DNA of 64,000 nt from Roseateles puraquae (GTDB lineage Bacteria; Pseudomonadota; Gammaproteobacteria; Burkholderiales; Burkholderiaceae_C), in assembly GCF_002205845.1 (NCBI RefSeq), contig NZ_NISI01000001.1, positions 1,116,001 through 1,180,000 of the forward strand. Reading direction: 5' to 3'. Positions 17,184-24,781 of this stretch are shown in pieces (the stretch's first letter is position 1; every line of letters begins with the position of its first letter). A program made the position numbers and the translations under genes. The notes below the pieces were generated by a model. The model saw only the letters and a list, made by a program, of their open reading frames with translations, did not search any database and was not told the DNA's origin.

Positions 17184-19259
17184 CACGCTGAAGTCAGCCG
17201 GCGCCTCGCCGGCCAGACGCCGTTGGTGGGCGTGCAGATACGCGGCCTCCAGATGCCGGGTGATGCTCGGCGTGTCGAACAACGCCGAGTGTTCACGGGC
17301 CGCCAGTGTCTGCTGCACCGCCGCCCTCAGCCCGGCATCGGTCGCGAACTGCACCGCGCGGCACACGTAGTCCGCCTCATCGCGGGCGATCAGCTCGGGC
17401 AGGCCCACCGCCCGCAGCAGGCTGGCGGCCACCCGGGACTGGAAGCCCTGCCCCGGCAAGGTCAGCACCGGCAGGCCCATCCACAGCGCATCGCTGGCGG
17501 TGGTGCCGGCGTTGTAGGGCAAGGTGTCCAGAAACAGATCCGCCTCGGCCAACGCCGCCAGGTAGGCCTCGCGCGGCATGCGTGGTGCCAGCACCAGCCG
17601 CTGCGGCGCCAGGCCCGCCGATTCGGCATGACGCCTCAACTGGGCGGCAGCCTGCGGGTCTTCGTCGAGCAGCCACAGCACGCTCTCGGGCACGGCACGC
17701 AGGATCGCGGCCCAGGTGGCGAACTGCGACGGGGTGATCTTGCAGGGATTGTTGAAGCAGCAGAACACGAAGCCTTGCACCGGCAGGCCCAGCGCGGCTC
17801 GACCCGGTCGCGCTGGCGGCCGTGGCCGCTGGCGGTCGTTGGGCTGGTAGCTGGGCAAGCAGGCGATCGCTTCGTCGTAGGCGGCGCGGGTCTCGGACGG
17901 CACGGTGGTGGCGTCGGCCAGCAGGTAGTCGAAGACCTGTGAACCCGCCGTGCCCAGGGTGCCCAGATAGAGCATCTGCACCGGCGCTGGCCGCCAGGCC
18001 AGGATGCCGGTACGGGCACCATCAGTCAGGCCGGTCAGGTCCACCAGCACGTCCACCCCCAGCGCACGTGCGGCCTCGGCCACCTGTGCATCGGACAGCG
18101 CCTCGACCTCGATGAAGCGATCAAACGCCTCGCGCAGCCGCTGCTGCATCGGGTCGGCCGGCGCGGGGCCGTAGCTCAGCGCCATCACTTCGAAGCGGGA
18201 CCGGTCATGCAACTCGATGACCTCGGCCATCAGGAAGGCCACAGGATGGCTGCGGAAGTCGCGCGACAGGTAGGCCAGGCGCAAGCGCTCGCCCGGCGGC
18301 GGGCTTGGCAGCGCCGCCTGAGGCTGTGCCGGGAAGCTGTGCTGCGCCCAGATGCGGGCAGCCTGCTGCTGCAGCGCCGGGTCATCCACCAGACACTGCA
18401 GCGCCAACGGCTGAATCACGCGCCGGCCTTGCTCAACGCCCTGGCGCACGCGGGTCAGCTGGTCGTCGAAGCCGTCCCACTGATAGAGATGCATGGCGGC
18501 GTACAGGCGCAGACCCGGCAGCCAGTCGCCTTCGGGCTGGCGGGCCAGGGCTTGGTCGAGATCCTGCAGTGCCGCCGAGAACTGGCGCTGGACCAATCGC
18601 AGGTTGCCGCGGTTGTTCAGCGCCTCGGTGAGGCCGGGTTGCAAGTCCAGCGCGCGGTCGTAGCAGGCCAAGGCTTCCGCCGGGCGCTGCAGCTGGCGCA
18701 GCACGATCCCCCGCAGGTTGAGCACGACGGGCTGCTCGGGCAGGAGGGCCAGTTCGTCCAGCGCCGCCGCCCACTGCCCCATGCGCACCCGGGTGCGGGC
18801 ATGCTCGATGCGGTAGGCGAACTCGGCCGGCGCGAGTGCCAGGGCCTGGTCGAGCGCCGCCAACGCTGCGGGGAAGTCCCGCAACGCGGCTTGGGCCAAG
18901 GCCAGGGCGTGATGGGTGGGGGCATCAGCCGGACGCAGCGCGAGCGCGCGCTGGTAAGCCGCCACCGCTTCGGCGTGCCGGCCCAGTTCACTGAGCGACA
19001 CGCCCCAGTTGTAGAAGGCGGGCGCGGCCGGCGGCTTCAGGCGACAGCGGGCCGCGTAGCAGCGCTCGGCCCGCTCCCAGTGACTGGCGCCGGCCAGCAG
19101 GTTGCCCAGGCGCAGCCAGGGCTCGGGTTCGGCCGGGAACTGCTGCACGGCCTGGGCGAGCAGCTGCGCCGCTTCGGCCGTCTGGCCAGTCGCCAGCAGC
19201 GCGGCGGCGCGCTGCAGCAGGCCGGCACAGGCGCCCGGCTTGGCGCGGGCGGGTTTCAT
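17166..19259 (-). CDS. O-GlcNAc transferase-like (GT41) protein with long TPR domain
   Basis: A 697-residue protein. Residues about 10-245 are six or so TPRs (for example AFYNWGVSLSELGRHAEAVA and AYQRALALRP). The GT41 catalytic region follows, with LRLAYLSRDFRSHP (H338), YLGTLGTAGSQVFDYLLAD, NPCKITPSQF (K507) and GTTASDALWMGLPVLTLPGQ. The ATG at 19259 is 14 bases after flhC, in the same direction, so it may be transcribed with flhDC. That would tie a protein O-glycosyltransferase to the flagellar master operon. The likely target is flagellin (inference; compare TPR-GT enzymes such as Caulobacter FlmG). Confidence 0.88.
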   Translation of the reverse strand: MKPARAKPGACAGLLQRAAALLATGQTAEAAQLLAQAVQQFPAEPEPWLRLGNLLAGASHWERAERCYAARCRLKPPAAPAFYNWGVSLSELGRHAEAVAAYQRALALRPADAPTHHALALAQAALRDFPAALAALDQALALAPAEFAYRIEHARTRVRMGQWAAALDELALLPEQPVVLNLRGIVLRQLQRPAEALACYDRALDLQPGLTEALNNRGNLRLVQRQFSAALQDLDQALARQPEGDWLPGLRLYAAMHLYQWDGFDDQLTRVRQGVEQGRRVIQPLALQCLVDDPALQQQAARIWAQHSFPAQPQAALPSPPPGERLRLAYLSRDFRSHPVAFLMAEVIELHDRSRFEVMALSYGPAPADPMQQRLREAFDRFIEVEALSDAQVAEAARALGVDVLVDLTGLTDGARTGILAWRPAPVQMLYLGTLGTAGSQVFDYLLADATTVPSETRAAYDEAIACLPSYQPNDRQRPRPPARPGRAALGLPVQGFVFCCFNNPCKITPSQFATWAAILRAVPESVLWLLDEDPQAAAQLRRHAESAGLAPQRLVLAPRMPREAYLAALAEADLFLDTLPYNAGTTASDALWMGLPVLTLPGQGFQSRVAASLLRAVGLPELIARDEADYVCRAVQFATDAGLRAAVQQTLAAREHSALFDTPSITRHLEAAYLHAHQRRLAGEAPADFSVSGGQG

Positions 19260-19272
19260 GCGGCGAGCCGCC

Positions 19273-19809
19273 TCAGTGCATCTGGATGGAACCCTGTGCG
19301 CGGCCCTTGCCGGCGCGGGCCGGCGGGTTGCACAGGCCACAGACGAAGTGGCGGGCGATCTCGTGCGGATGGGTCACGAACTGGCCATTGCACTTGCAGC
19401 ACTTGGTCAGCGTGAGCATGCCGTTGTCGACGAACTTCACCAGGCGCCAGGCCCGCGTGACCGACAGCATGGCCTCCAGGCCCTGGGCCGTGGTCTGCTC
19501 CTGGTAGAGCTGGTAGGCCTTGATGACGGTGTCGATCTCGTCCATCTCCGCGGCCTTGTTCAGGTACTCGTGGATGTTCAGGAAGAGGCTGGCATGGATG
19601 TTGGGCTGCCAGGTCATGAACCAGTCGGTCGAGAACGGCAGCTGGCCCTTGGAGGGCGACTTGCCGCTCACTTCCTTGTACAGGCGCAGCAGGCGCTCGT
19701 AAGAGAGATCCGTCTCCGACTCCAGCAGCTGCAGGCGAGCGCCCAGGTGGATGAGCTGCACGGCTCGTTCGATCTGCTTGGCTTCGGTGAGGATGCTCTT
19801 GACGCGCAT
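19273..19809 (-). CDS. flhC: Flagellar master transcriptional activator FlhC
   Basis: FlhC forms the FlhD4C2 complex that activates class 2 flagellar promoters. The 178-residue length is normal. The zinc-binding cysteines C137, C140, C157 and C160 match those of E. coli. I set the start at the ATG at 19809, with GAGAG upstream, not at earlier in-frame codons. It follows flhD across 157 bases. Confidence 0.97.
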   Translation of the reverse strand: MRVKSILTEAKQIERAVQLIHLGARLQLLESETDLSYERLLRLYKEVSGKSPSKGQLPFSTDWFMTWQPNIHASLFLNIHEYLNKAAEMDEIDTVIKAYQLYQEQTTAQGLEAMLSVTRAWRLVKFVDNGMLTLTKCCKCNGQFVTHPHEIARHFVCGLCNPPARAGKGRAQGSIQMH

Positions 19810-19966
19810 GGTGGGCTCTCTTGGAAAGTGGTGTCTTTGACTGCGGGGCAGTGCCGGGCCGCTCCCAAGCGGCACCGCATCGGACGTTGGAGCGGGTCAA
19901 TCCCGCGACAGTCCGAACCCCCTCGGAGGGTGGCCTGGCGTACCCGCCAGGCCGGGGGTCAACAGT

Positions 19967-20287
19967 TCAGGCATGCTCGTGCCGACCGGCCATCAGGATG
20001 GAGGCGTGCAAACGGCTGACGCTTTCGTTCGCACCCGGCTTGCTGTGGTTGGTCAGCAGGCCCCACACCAGGTCGTCGCTCATGCGGAAGGCGCACAGCA
20101 GCGTGTTGCCGGCGGCGATCTTCATGATCTGGGCCGGGCTCAGCGTGCTGATGAGGGTCGCCGTCTCCTCGCTGATACCCAGGCGGTAGAGCGCCTGCTC
20201 GCGGTCGGCACGGATGAGGCTCTGGGCCAGCATCAGGTACGACAGGTTGGCTTCACGGATCTCGGCGAGCATTTGGTCGGCGTTCAT
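19967..20287 (-). CDS. flhD: Flagellar master transcriptional regulator FlhD
   Basis: FlhD is the partner of FlhC. The 106-residue helical protein matches the family throughout (MLAEIREANLSYLMLAQSLI, then LISTLSPAQIMKIAAGNTLL). The start is the ATG at 20287; the longer frame to 20419 is not coding-like. Its 5' leader contains an inverted repeat at 20297-20337. Confidence 0.96.
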   Translation of the reverse strand: MNADQMLAEIREANLSYLMLAQSLIRADREQALYRLGISEETATLISTLSPAQIMKIAAGNTLLCAFRMSDDLVWGLLTNHSKPGANESVSRLHASILMAGRHEHA

Positions 20288-20296
20288 GGCGGGGTT

Positions 20297-20337
20297 CCGT
20301 TTCAGAGTTGGGTGGGTGTTGCGGATCAGTGAAACGG
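20297..20337. promoter_or_regulatory. Inverted repeat in the flhD leader
   Basis: CCGTTTCA (20297-20304) and its exact complement TGAAACGG (20330-20337) are separated by 25 bases, 10-50 bases before the flhD ATG. It could be an operator or an mRNA hairpin that controls translation. No regulator can be named from the sequence. Confidence 0.4.
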
Positions 20338-20450
20338 ATTGTGTTGACGGCCCTTCTCCGCGGATATCAGGCGCTGTCGGTGCGCGGCGTCCCTCTGGCA
20401 GGAAGGGCTTGTCAGCCAAATTCCTACAAGCGGGTGGCCCTGGAAGGACA

Positions 20451-20481
20451 AAGCCCCGGCCGCTTGCGCGGACCGGGGCTT
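20451..20481 (-). terminator. Terminator of the small TPR gene
   Basis: Nine-base arms AAGCCCCGG/CCGGGGCTT with a 13-base loop, followed on the minus strand by a short T-run. It separates the TPR gene from flhD. Confidence 0.75.
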
Positions 20482-20505
20482 CGCCCTGTGACGGATGTCT
20501 CGGAT

Positions 20506-20979
20506 TCAGGTCTTGTCGCAGGCCCGGCTGCGGCGCAGGCGCTCCAGCTCGATCATGGCCACCGGGATGAGTTCGGGCGCTTCGGCCTGCAGGCTCTCAC
20601 GTCCGGCCCCCGATTGCAGCTCCGTCAGCACGCCGATGGCGCGGTCCACCTCGCCCAGGCCCGACAGCGCGAACGCCAGGGTGTAGAGGCTCGGGCCATG
20701 CAGGGAGCGGGCCTGCAGCGCACGCTGAGCGTAGCCCGCCGCGTGTTCCAGCTTGCCGGCAGCCAGCAGCAGGGCGGCCATGTCCGACAGCAGGTCGTGG
20801 CTCATGGGCTCGTCCTGCAGTGCTTCATACAGCATGCCCAGGCCGCCACCCAGGTTGCCCCGGGAGGCTTCGGCGTAGGCCGCGTTGCGGGCGCGGGCCA
20901 GCAGCATGGCCGGGTCGTTCGCAGGCACGGCGACCGGGCGATGGGCTTTCTTCGAACGGGCGGCAGAGACGGCGGGCAT
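20506..20979 (-). CDS. Small tetratricopeptide protein
   Basis: A 157-residue soluble helical protein with about three TPR motifs (LLSDMAALLLAAGKLEHAAG, then YAQRALQA). No enzymatic motif. The ATG at 20979 has GGAG 7 bases upstream. A sigma-28-like promoter lies at 21003-21029. It is terminated before flhD. Its role is unknown; the promoter suggests it belongs to the motility regulon. Confidence 0.7.
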   Translation of the reverse strand: MPAVSAARSKKAHRPVAVPANDPAMLLARARNAAYAEASRGNLGGGLGMLYEALQDEPMSHDLLSDMAALLLAAGKLEHAAGYAQRALQARSLHGPSLYTLAFALSGLGEVDRAIGVLTELQSGAGRESLQAEAPELIPVAMIELERLRRSRACDKT

Positions 20980-21002
20980 CACGGGGCTCCAGTCCGGCAC
21001 AG

Positions 21003-21029
21003 GGTTCGGCCGGGATGGGCGGAACTTTA
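21003..21029 (-). promoter_or_regulatory. Sigma-28-like promoter of the TPR gene
   Basis: The minus strand reads TAAAGTTC, 11 bases, then GCCGAACC. The -35 is almost consensus; the -10 deviates in its last three bases. Confidence 0.5.
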
Positions 21030-21355
21030 GGAAGGGCCTCGCCGGCCAATCGCCGGAAAAGGCGGGTCCGGCCGCCTTTACTCAGCGGCTGTCCCGCCCG
21101 GCGGCGGCCGAAAACCCAAGGGAGAGCTCGTCGTCCACCTCCGGCGGCCTCTCGCGGCCCAGCCGCTTCCTTTCACCCTTTGAGTACGAAAGACACCGCC
21201 AGCCGACCTCACTGACGCCCGACACAGAGCCCCGCCTTGCGCGGGACGGCTCCGCAGCCCTTTCCGATGCGCTTCCTGGCTGCCCCGAACCGATCCCACG
21301 AATAAGGACCTGGCGACGGCTTTGTTCAATAGATCACACCCTTGACAAATCCAGC
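21030..21355. other. Upstream region between the TPR gene and the flagellin promoter
   Basis: About 330 bases with no gene I can support and no repeat shared with the rest of the window. Short GC-rich hairpins occur, as expected at this base composition. Confidence 0.4.
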
Positions 21356-21383
21356 TCAAGAATCTTCTTGCGCTGGCCGATAG
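21356..21383 (+). promoter_or_regulatory. Sigma-28 promoter of fliC1
   Basis: TCAAGAAT, a 12-base spacer, then GCCGATAG. The ATG of the first flagellin is about 230 bases further on, which implies a long 5' leader unless another promoter exists. Confidence 0.75.
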
Positions 21384-21613
21384 CCATTCCAACGGGTCCG
21401 GAGACGGGTCTGTGGTCCGGCTGGAAGGCCGAGGTGGTGTGACGCCGTTCACGGACGGTGGCACGGGCTTCAACGGTTGACTGGCGTCGGGCGTCGTCTG
21501 CGAGGGCGCGCCGCCGTGCGCGCTCCTTGCAGGCAGCACGGGTGCCTCACCCGGGCACTCGAGTCTTCGTCCGGCGCCTTTGCCGGGTATCTCAAGCTGA
21601 AAGGAAGCGCATC

Positions 21614-22480
21614 ATGGCCTCTGTCATCAATACCAACCTGCTGTCGCTCAATGCGCAGCGCAACACCTCGGCGTCGCAGTCGTCGCTCGCGACGTCGCTG
21701 CAGCGCCTGTCTTCGGGTCTGCGTGTCAACTCCGCCAAGGACGACGCCGCCGGCCTCGCCATCTCCGAGCGTCTGAACGCCCAGGTGCGTGGCTCCAACG
21801 TCGCCATCCGCAACGCCAACGACGGCATCTCGCTGTCGCAGACGGCGGAAGGCGCGCTGTCCAAGGTGAACGATTCGCTGCAGCGCATGCGTGAACTGGC
21901 AGTGCAGGCCCGCAACGCCACCAACACCAGCGCCGACAAGGACTCGCTGGACAAGGAATTCGGCGAACTCTCCAAGGAAATCCAGCGCGTGCTGGGCGGC
22001 ACGACCTTCAACGGCCGCGCCATCCTGGCGACCTCCGCGGCTGGCACGCAGACCTTCCAGGTCGGCGCCAACGTGACCAGCAATGACCGCATCGACGTCG
22101 CCACGACCGACATGACGACCGCGACGGAAATCACGACCGTCGCCGGTACCGACAACACCGGTGCCGGCCGCGCGGTCATCGACAACACCGCCAGCGGCAC
22201 GACGATCGACACGGTGATCTCCAACATCGACACCGCGATCAACAAGGTCAGCTCCGAGCGCGCCACGCTGGGTGCGGCACAAAACCGCTTCGACCAGGTC
22301 ATCAGCAACCTGCAGATCTCGGTCGAGAACCAGAGTGCCGCCAAGAGCCGCATCACCGATGCCGACTTCGCCGCGGAAACCGCCAACCTCTCCCGAGCCA
22401 ACATCCTCCAGCAGGCAGGCAACGCGATGATCGCCCAGGCGAATCAGATTCCATCGCAAGTCCTGTCCTTGCTTCGATGA
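21614..22480 (+). CDS. fliC: Flagellin (first of three)
   Basis: A 288-residue flagellin subunit. The conserved N-terminal D0/D1 region ([37 protein letters not shown]) and C-terminal D1/D0 region (ending [11 protein letters not shown]) flank a short Thr/Ser-rich centre (about residues 150-225) with no large D2/D3 domain. AAGGAA lies before the ATG. It is the first of three tandem paralogues and is closest to the second. The Ser/Thr-rich, surface-exposed segment is a possible O-glycosylation site. Confidence 0.97.
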   Translation: MASVINTNLLSLNAQRNTSASQSSLATSLQRLSSGLRVNSAKDDAAGLAISERLNAQVRGSNVAIRNANDGISLSQTAEGALSKVNDSLQRMRELAVQARNATNTSADKDSLDKEFGELSKEIQRVLGGTTFNGRAILATSAAGTQTFQVGANVTSNDRIDVATTDMTTATEITTVAGTDNTGAGRAVIDNTASGTTIDTVISNIDTAINKVSSERATLGAAQNRFDQVISNLQISVENQSAAKSRITDADFAAETANLSRANILQQAGNAMIAQANQIPSQVLSLLR

Positions 22481-22484
22481 CGCC

Positions 22485-22503
22485 GGGCCAGCAACGCTGG
22501 CCC
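22485..22503 (+). terminator. Hairpin after fliC1
   Basis: GGGCCAGC/GCTGGCCC arms with a three-base loop just after the stop. There is no T-tract; it may protect or pause rather than terminate. Confidence 0.5.
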
Positions 22504-22564
22504 TGAGTGAAGCGCCTCCACAGAAGGCGCAAGTCACCACGCCACCAGCACAAGCACCTTGAAT

Positions 22565-22593
22565 GCGTCCTCGCACCGGCGGGGACGCCTTTT
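22565..22593 (+). terminator. Intrinsic terminator between fliC1 and fliC2
   Basis: GCGTCC/GGACGC arms, then CTTTT, 25 bases before the next sigma-28 promoter. Confidence 0.6.
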
Positions 22594-22617
22594 GGGTCCG
22601 CTTGTGAAAAAAAGGAT

Positions 22618-22645
22618 TCAAGTCAGTCCATCGTTCCGACGATAA
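22618..22645 (+). promoter_or_regulatory. Sigma-28 promoter of fliC2
   Basis: TCAAGTCA, a 12-base spacer, then GACGATAA, about 70 bases before the second flagellin ATG. Confidence 0.7.
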
Positions 22646-22716
22646 GCCTCTCAACGGGTTCGCGATTCACTCGAGGACTACGTACCAGACGCCCTCGTCA
22701 ACGAAAGGATTGAGTC

Positions 22717-23586
22717 ATGCCCCAAGTCATCAACACCAACATCGCCTCCCTGAACGCACAGCGCAACACGGCGATGTCGCAATCGTCCCTGGCCGTTTCC
22801 ATGCAGCGCCTGTCTTCCGGCCTGCGGGTGAACTCCGCCAAGGACGATGCGGCCGGTCTGGCCATCGCCGAGCGCATGAATGCGCAGGTGCGCGGCTCGC
22901 AGGTCGCCATCCGCAACGCCAACGACGGCATCTCGCTGGCGCAGACCGCCGAAGGTGCACTGTCCAAAGTGGGCGACGCCCTGCAGCGCATGCGTGAGCT
23001 GGCGGTGCAGTCGCGCAACGCGACCAACACCAGCGCCGACAAGGATTCCCTGGACAAGGAGTTCGGCGAACTCGCCAAGGAAATCCAGCGCGTGCTGGGC
23101 GGCACCACCTTCAACGGCAAGGCGGTGCTCGCCACCTCGGCGGCCGGCACCCAGACCTTCCAGGTCGGCGCCAACACGACGGCCAACGACCGCATCGACA
23201 TCGTCACCACCGACATGACGACGGCGACCGAGATCACGCAGATCGCGGGCACCGACAACACCGGCGCAGGCCGTGCGGTCATCGACAACACCGCCGCCGG
23301 CACCGCGATCGACACGGTCATCACCAACATCGACACCGCGCTGGACAAGGTCAACGGTGAACGCGCCACGCTGGGCGCCTCGCAGAACCGCTTCGATGCC
23401 GTGATCTCCAACCTGCAGGTGGCGGTGGAAAACCAGAGCGCCTCGCGAAGCCGGATCATGGATGCCGACTTCGCGCAGGAAACGGCCAACCTCAGTCGAG
23501 CGCAGATCCTGCAGCAGGCCGGCAACACGATGGTGGCCCAGGCCAACCAGCTGCCGCAGCAGGTCCTCGCCCTCCTGCGCAGCTGA
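22717..23586 (+). CDS. fliC: Flagellin (second of three)
   Basis: A 289-residue flagellin, nearly collinear with the first (same central segment [16 protein letters not shown]), so a recent tandem duplicate. Conserved ends: MPQVINTNIASLNAQRN and NQLPQQVLALLRS. The AAAGG box is before the ATG. It has its own sigma-28 promoter and is followed by a family B repeat. Confidence 0.97.
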   Translation: MPQVINTNIASLNAQRNTAMSQSSLAVSMQRLSSGLRVNSAKDDAAGLAIAERMNAQVRGSQVAIRNANDGISLAQTAEGALSKVGDALQRMRELAVQSRNATNTSADKDSLDKEFGELAKEIQRVLGGTTFNGKAVLATSAAGTQTFQVGANTTANDRIDIVTTDMTTATEITQIAGTDNTGAGRAVIDNTAAGTAIDTVITNIDTALDKVNGERATLGASQNRFDAVISNLQVAVENQSASRSRIMDADFAQETANLSRAQILQQAGNTMVAQANQLPQQVLALLRS

Positions 23587-23600
23587 TTCCCTGACCCAGC

Positions 23601-23678
23601 AGCCGCCGCGGAACTGGCTTTGCCAGGCCGCTGGCGGCGCCCCTTGAGGGGCCGGCGCGAGCCGGTACGGGTGGTCTC
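23601..23678 (+). repeat. Family B three-hairpin repeat, copy 1 (fliC2-fliC3 junction)
   Basis: In this orientation an outer stem GCCGCC/GGCGGC (23602-23607, 23633-23638) encloses CTGGC-TTT-GCCAG. The hairpins GCCCC-TTGA-GGGGC (23639-23652) and CCGGC-GCGA-GCCGG (23652-23665) follow, then TACGGGTGG. Two other copies (30725, 31838) keep the same plan with compensatory changes. No gene is encoded. Confidence 0.85.
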
Positions 23679-23796
23679 AATTACCCGTGGTTTGCCCTGT
23701 TGATCGGGCTTTTGGCAGCGACGCGCACTTCCAGAATTCGGTCCATCGAGTCTCGGCGACTGACGCCGGCTCGGCGACCGAATCCAGGAGTGCGCG

Positions 23797-24678
23797 ATGC
23801 CACAAACCATCAACACCAACATCAACTCGCTGAACGCTCAGCGCAATCTGAACGCCTCGCAGAGTTCGCTCGCGGTGTCGATGCAGCGCCTGTCGTCCGG
23901 CCTGCGGGTGAACTCCGCCAAGGATGACGCGGCCGGCCTGGCGATTGCCGAGCGCATGAACACCCAGGTGCGCGGCATGAACGTTGCGATCCGCAACGCC
24001 AATGACGGCATCTCGCTGGCACAGACGGCGGAAGGCGCACTGGGCAAGATCGGCGACAACCTGCAGCGCATGCGGGAACTCACCGTGCAGGCCCGCAACG
24101 CGACCAACAGCTCGTCCGACAAGGATTCGCTGAACAAGGAGTTCGAGCAGCTCGGCTCCGAAATCTGGCGGATCATCAACGCCACGACCTTCAACAGCAA
24201 ACCCATCCTGGCCGACACCGCAGGTGTGGCGGCGGGCACGGGCCAGACCTTCCAGATCGGCGCCAACACGACGGCCAACGACTCCATCACGGTCGCAGCG
24301 CTGGACCTGACGGCCGACACCACCGTCACGGCTCTGCTTGGCACGGGTGGCACCATCCCGTTCCCCGCCCTGATCGACAACACGGCTGACTTCGCGGCCC
24401 TGGGCACCGTCATCGACAACATCGACACGGCGCTCAACACCGTCAACAACACCCGGGCCACCTACGGTGCCATCCAGTCGCGCTTCGACGCAGTGATTTC
24501 CAACCTGCAGGTGGCCGTGGAGAATCAGACCGCCGCCCGCAGCCGGATCATGGACGCCGACTTCGCCCAGGAAACCGCCAACATGAGCCGCGCGCAGATC
24601 CTGCAGCAGGCCGGCAATGCGATGGTGGCCCAGGCCAACCAGCTGCCTCAGCAGGTGCTGTCGCTGCTGCAACGCTGA
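23797..24678 (+). CDS. fliC: Flagellin (third of three, divergent centre)
   Basis: A 293-residue flagellin with the same conserved termini (MPQTINTNINSLNAQRN; ending QQVLSLLQR), but its middle (about 120-215) differs from the other two (TFNSKPILADTAGVAAGTG). GGAG lies before the ATG. I found no sigma-28 promoter in the 210 bases upstream, so it may be read through from fliC2 or use a different promoter. Probably a minor or conditional subunit. Confidence 0.96.
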   Translation: MPQTINTNINSLNAQRNLNASQSSLAVSMQRLSSGLRVNSAKDDAAGLAIAERMNTQVRGMNVAIRNANDGISLAQTAEGALGKIGDNLQRMRELTVQARNATNSSSDKDSLNKEFEQLGSEIWRIINATTFNSKPILADTAGVAAGTGQTFQIGANTTANDSITVAALDLTADTTVTALLGTGGTIPFPALIDNTADFAALGTVIDNIDTALNTVNNTRATYGAIQSRFDAVISNLQVAVENQTAARSRIMDADFAQETANMSRAQILQQAGNAMVAQANQLPQQVLSLLQR

Positions 24679-24717
24679 AGCCGCCAGCGCTTCGCGAAAA
24701 AATTCACATTCCGGGGC

Positions 24718-24744
24718 TCAAGTTCCGGAAGACCTGGCCGATAT
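24718..24744 (+). promoter_or_regulatory. Sigma-28 promoter of fliD
   Basis: TCAAGTTC, an 11-base spacer, then GCCGATAT, a near-perfect match. The -10 box is part of the left arm of the terminator at 24736-24768. Confidence 0.85.
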
Positions 24745-24768
24745 TCCCCTGGCATATCGGCCTTTTTT
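24736..24768 (+). terminator. Intrinsic terminator of fliC3 overlapping the fliD promoter
   Basis: A perfect nine-base stem (GGCCGATAT at 24736-24744, ATATCGGCC at 24754-24762), a nine-base loop and six T residues. Transcripts starting from the overlapping sigma-28 promoter would begin in the loop and lack the left arm. Confidence 0.85.
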
Positions 24769-24781
24769 GCATTGCTGAGCC

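Noticed and set aside
23670-23710. Sigma-28 promoter for fliC3 (TCAATTAC and following bases)
   Set aside because: The -10 position reads CCTGTTGA, which does not fit GCCGATAA.
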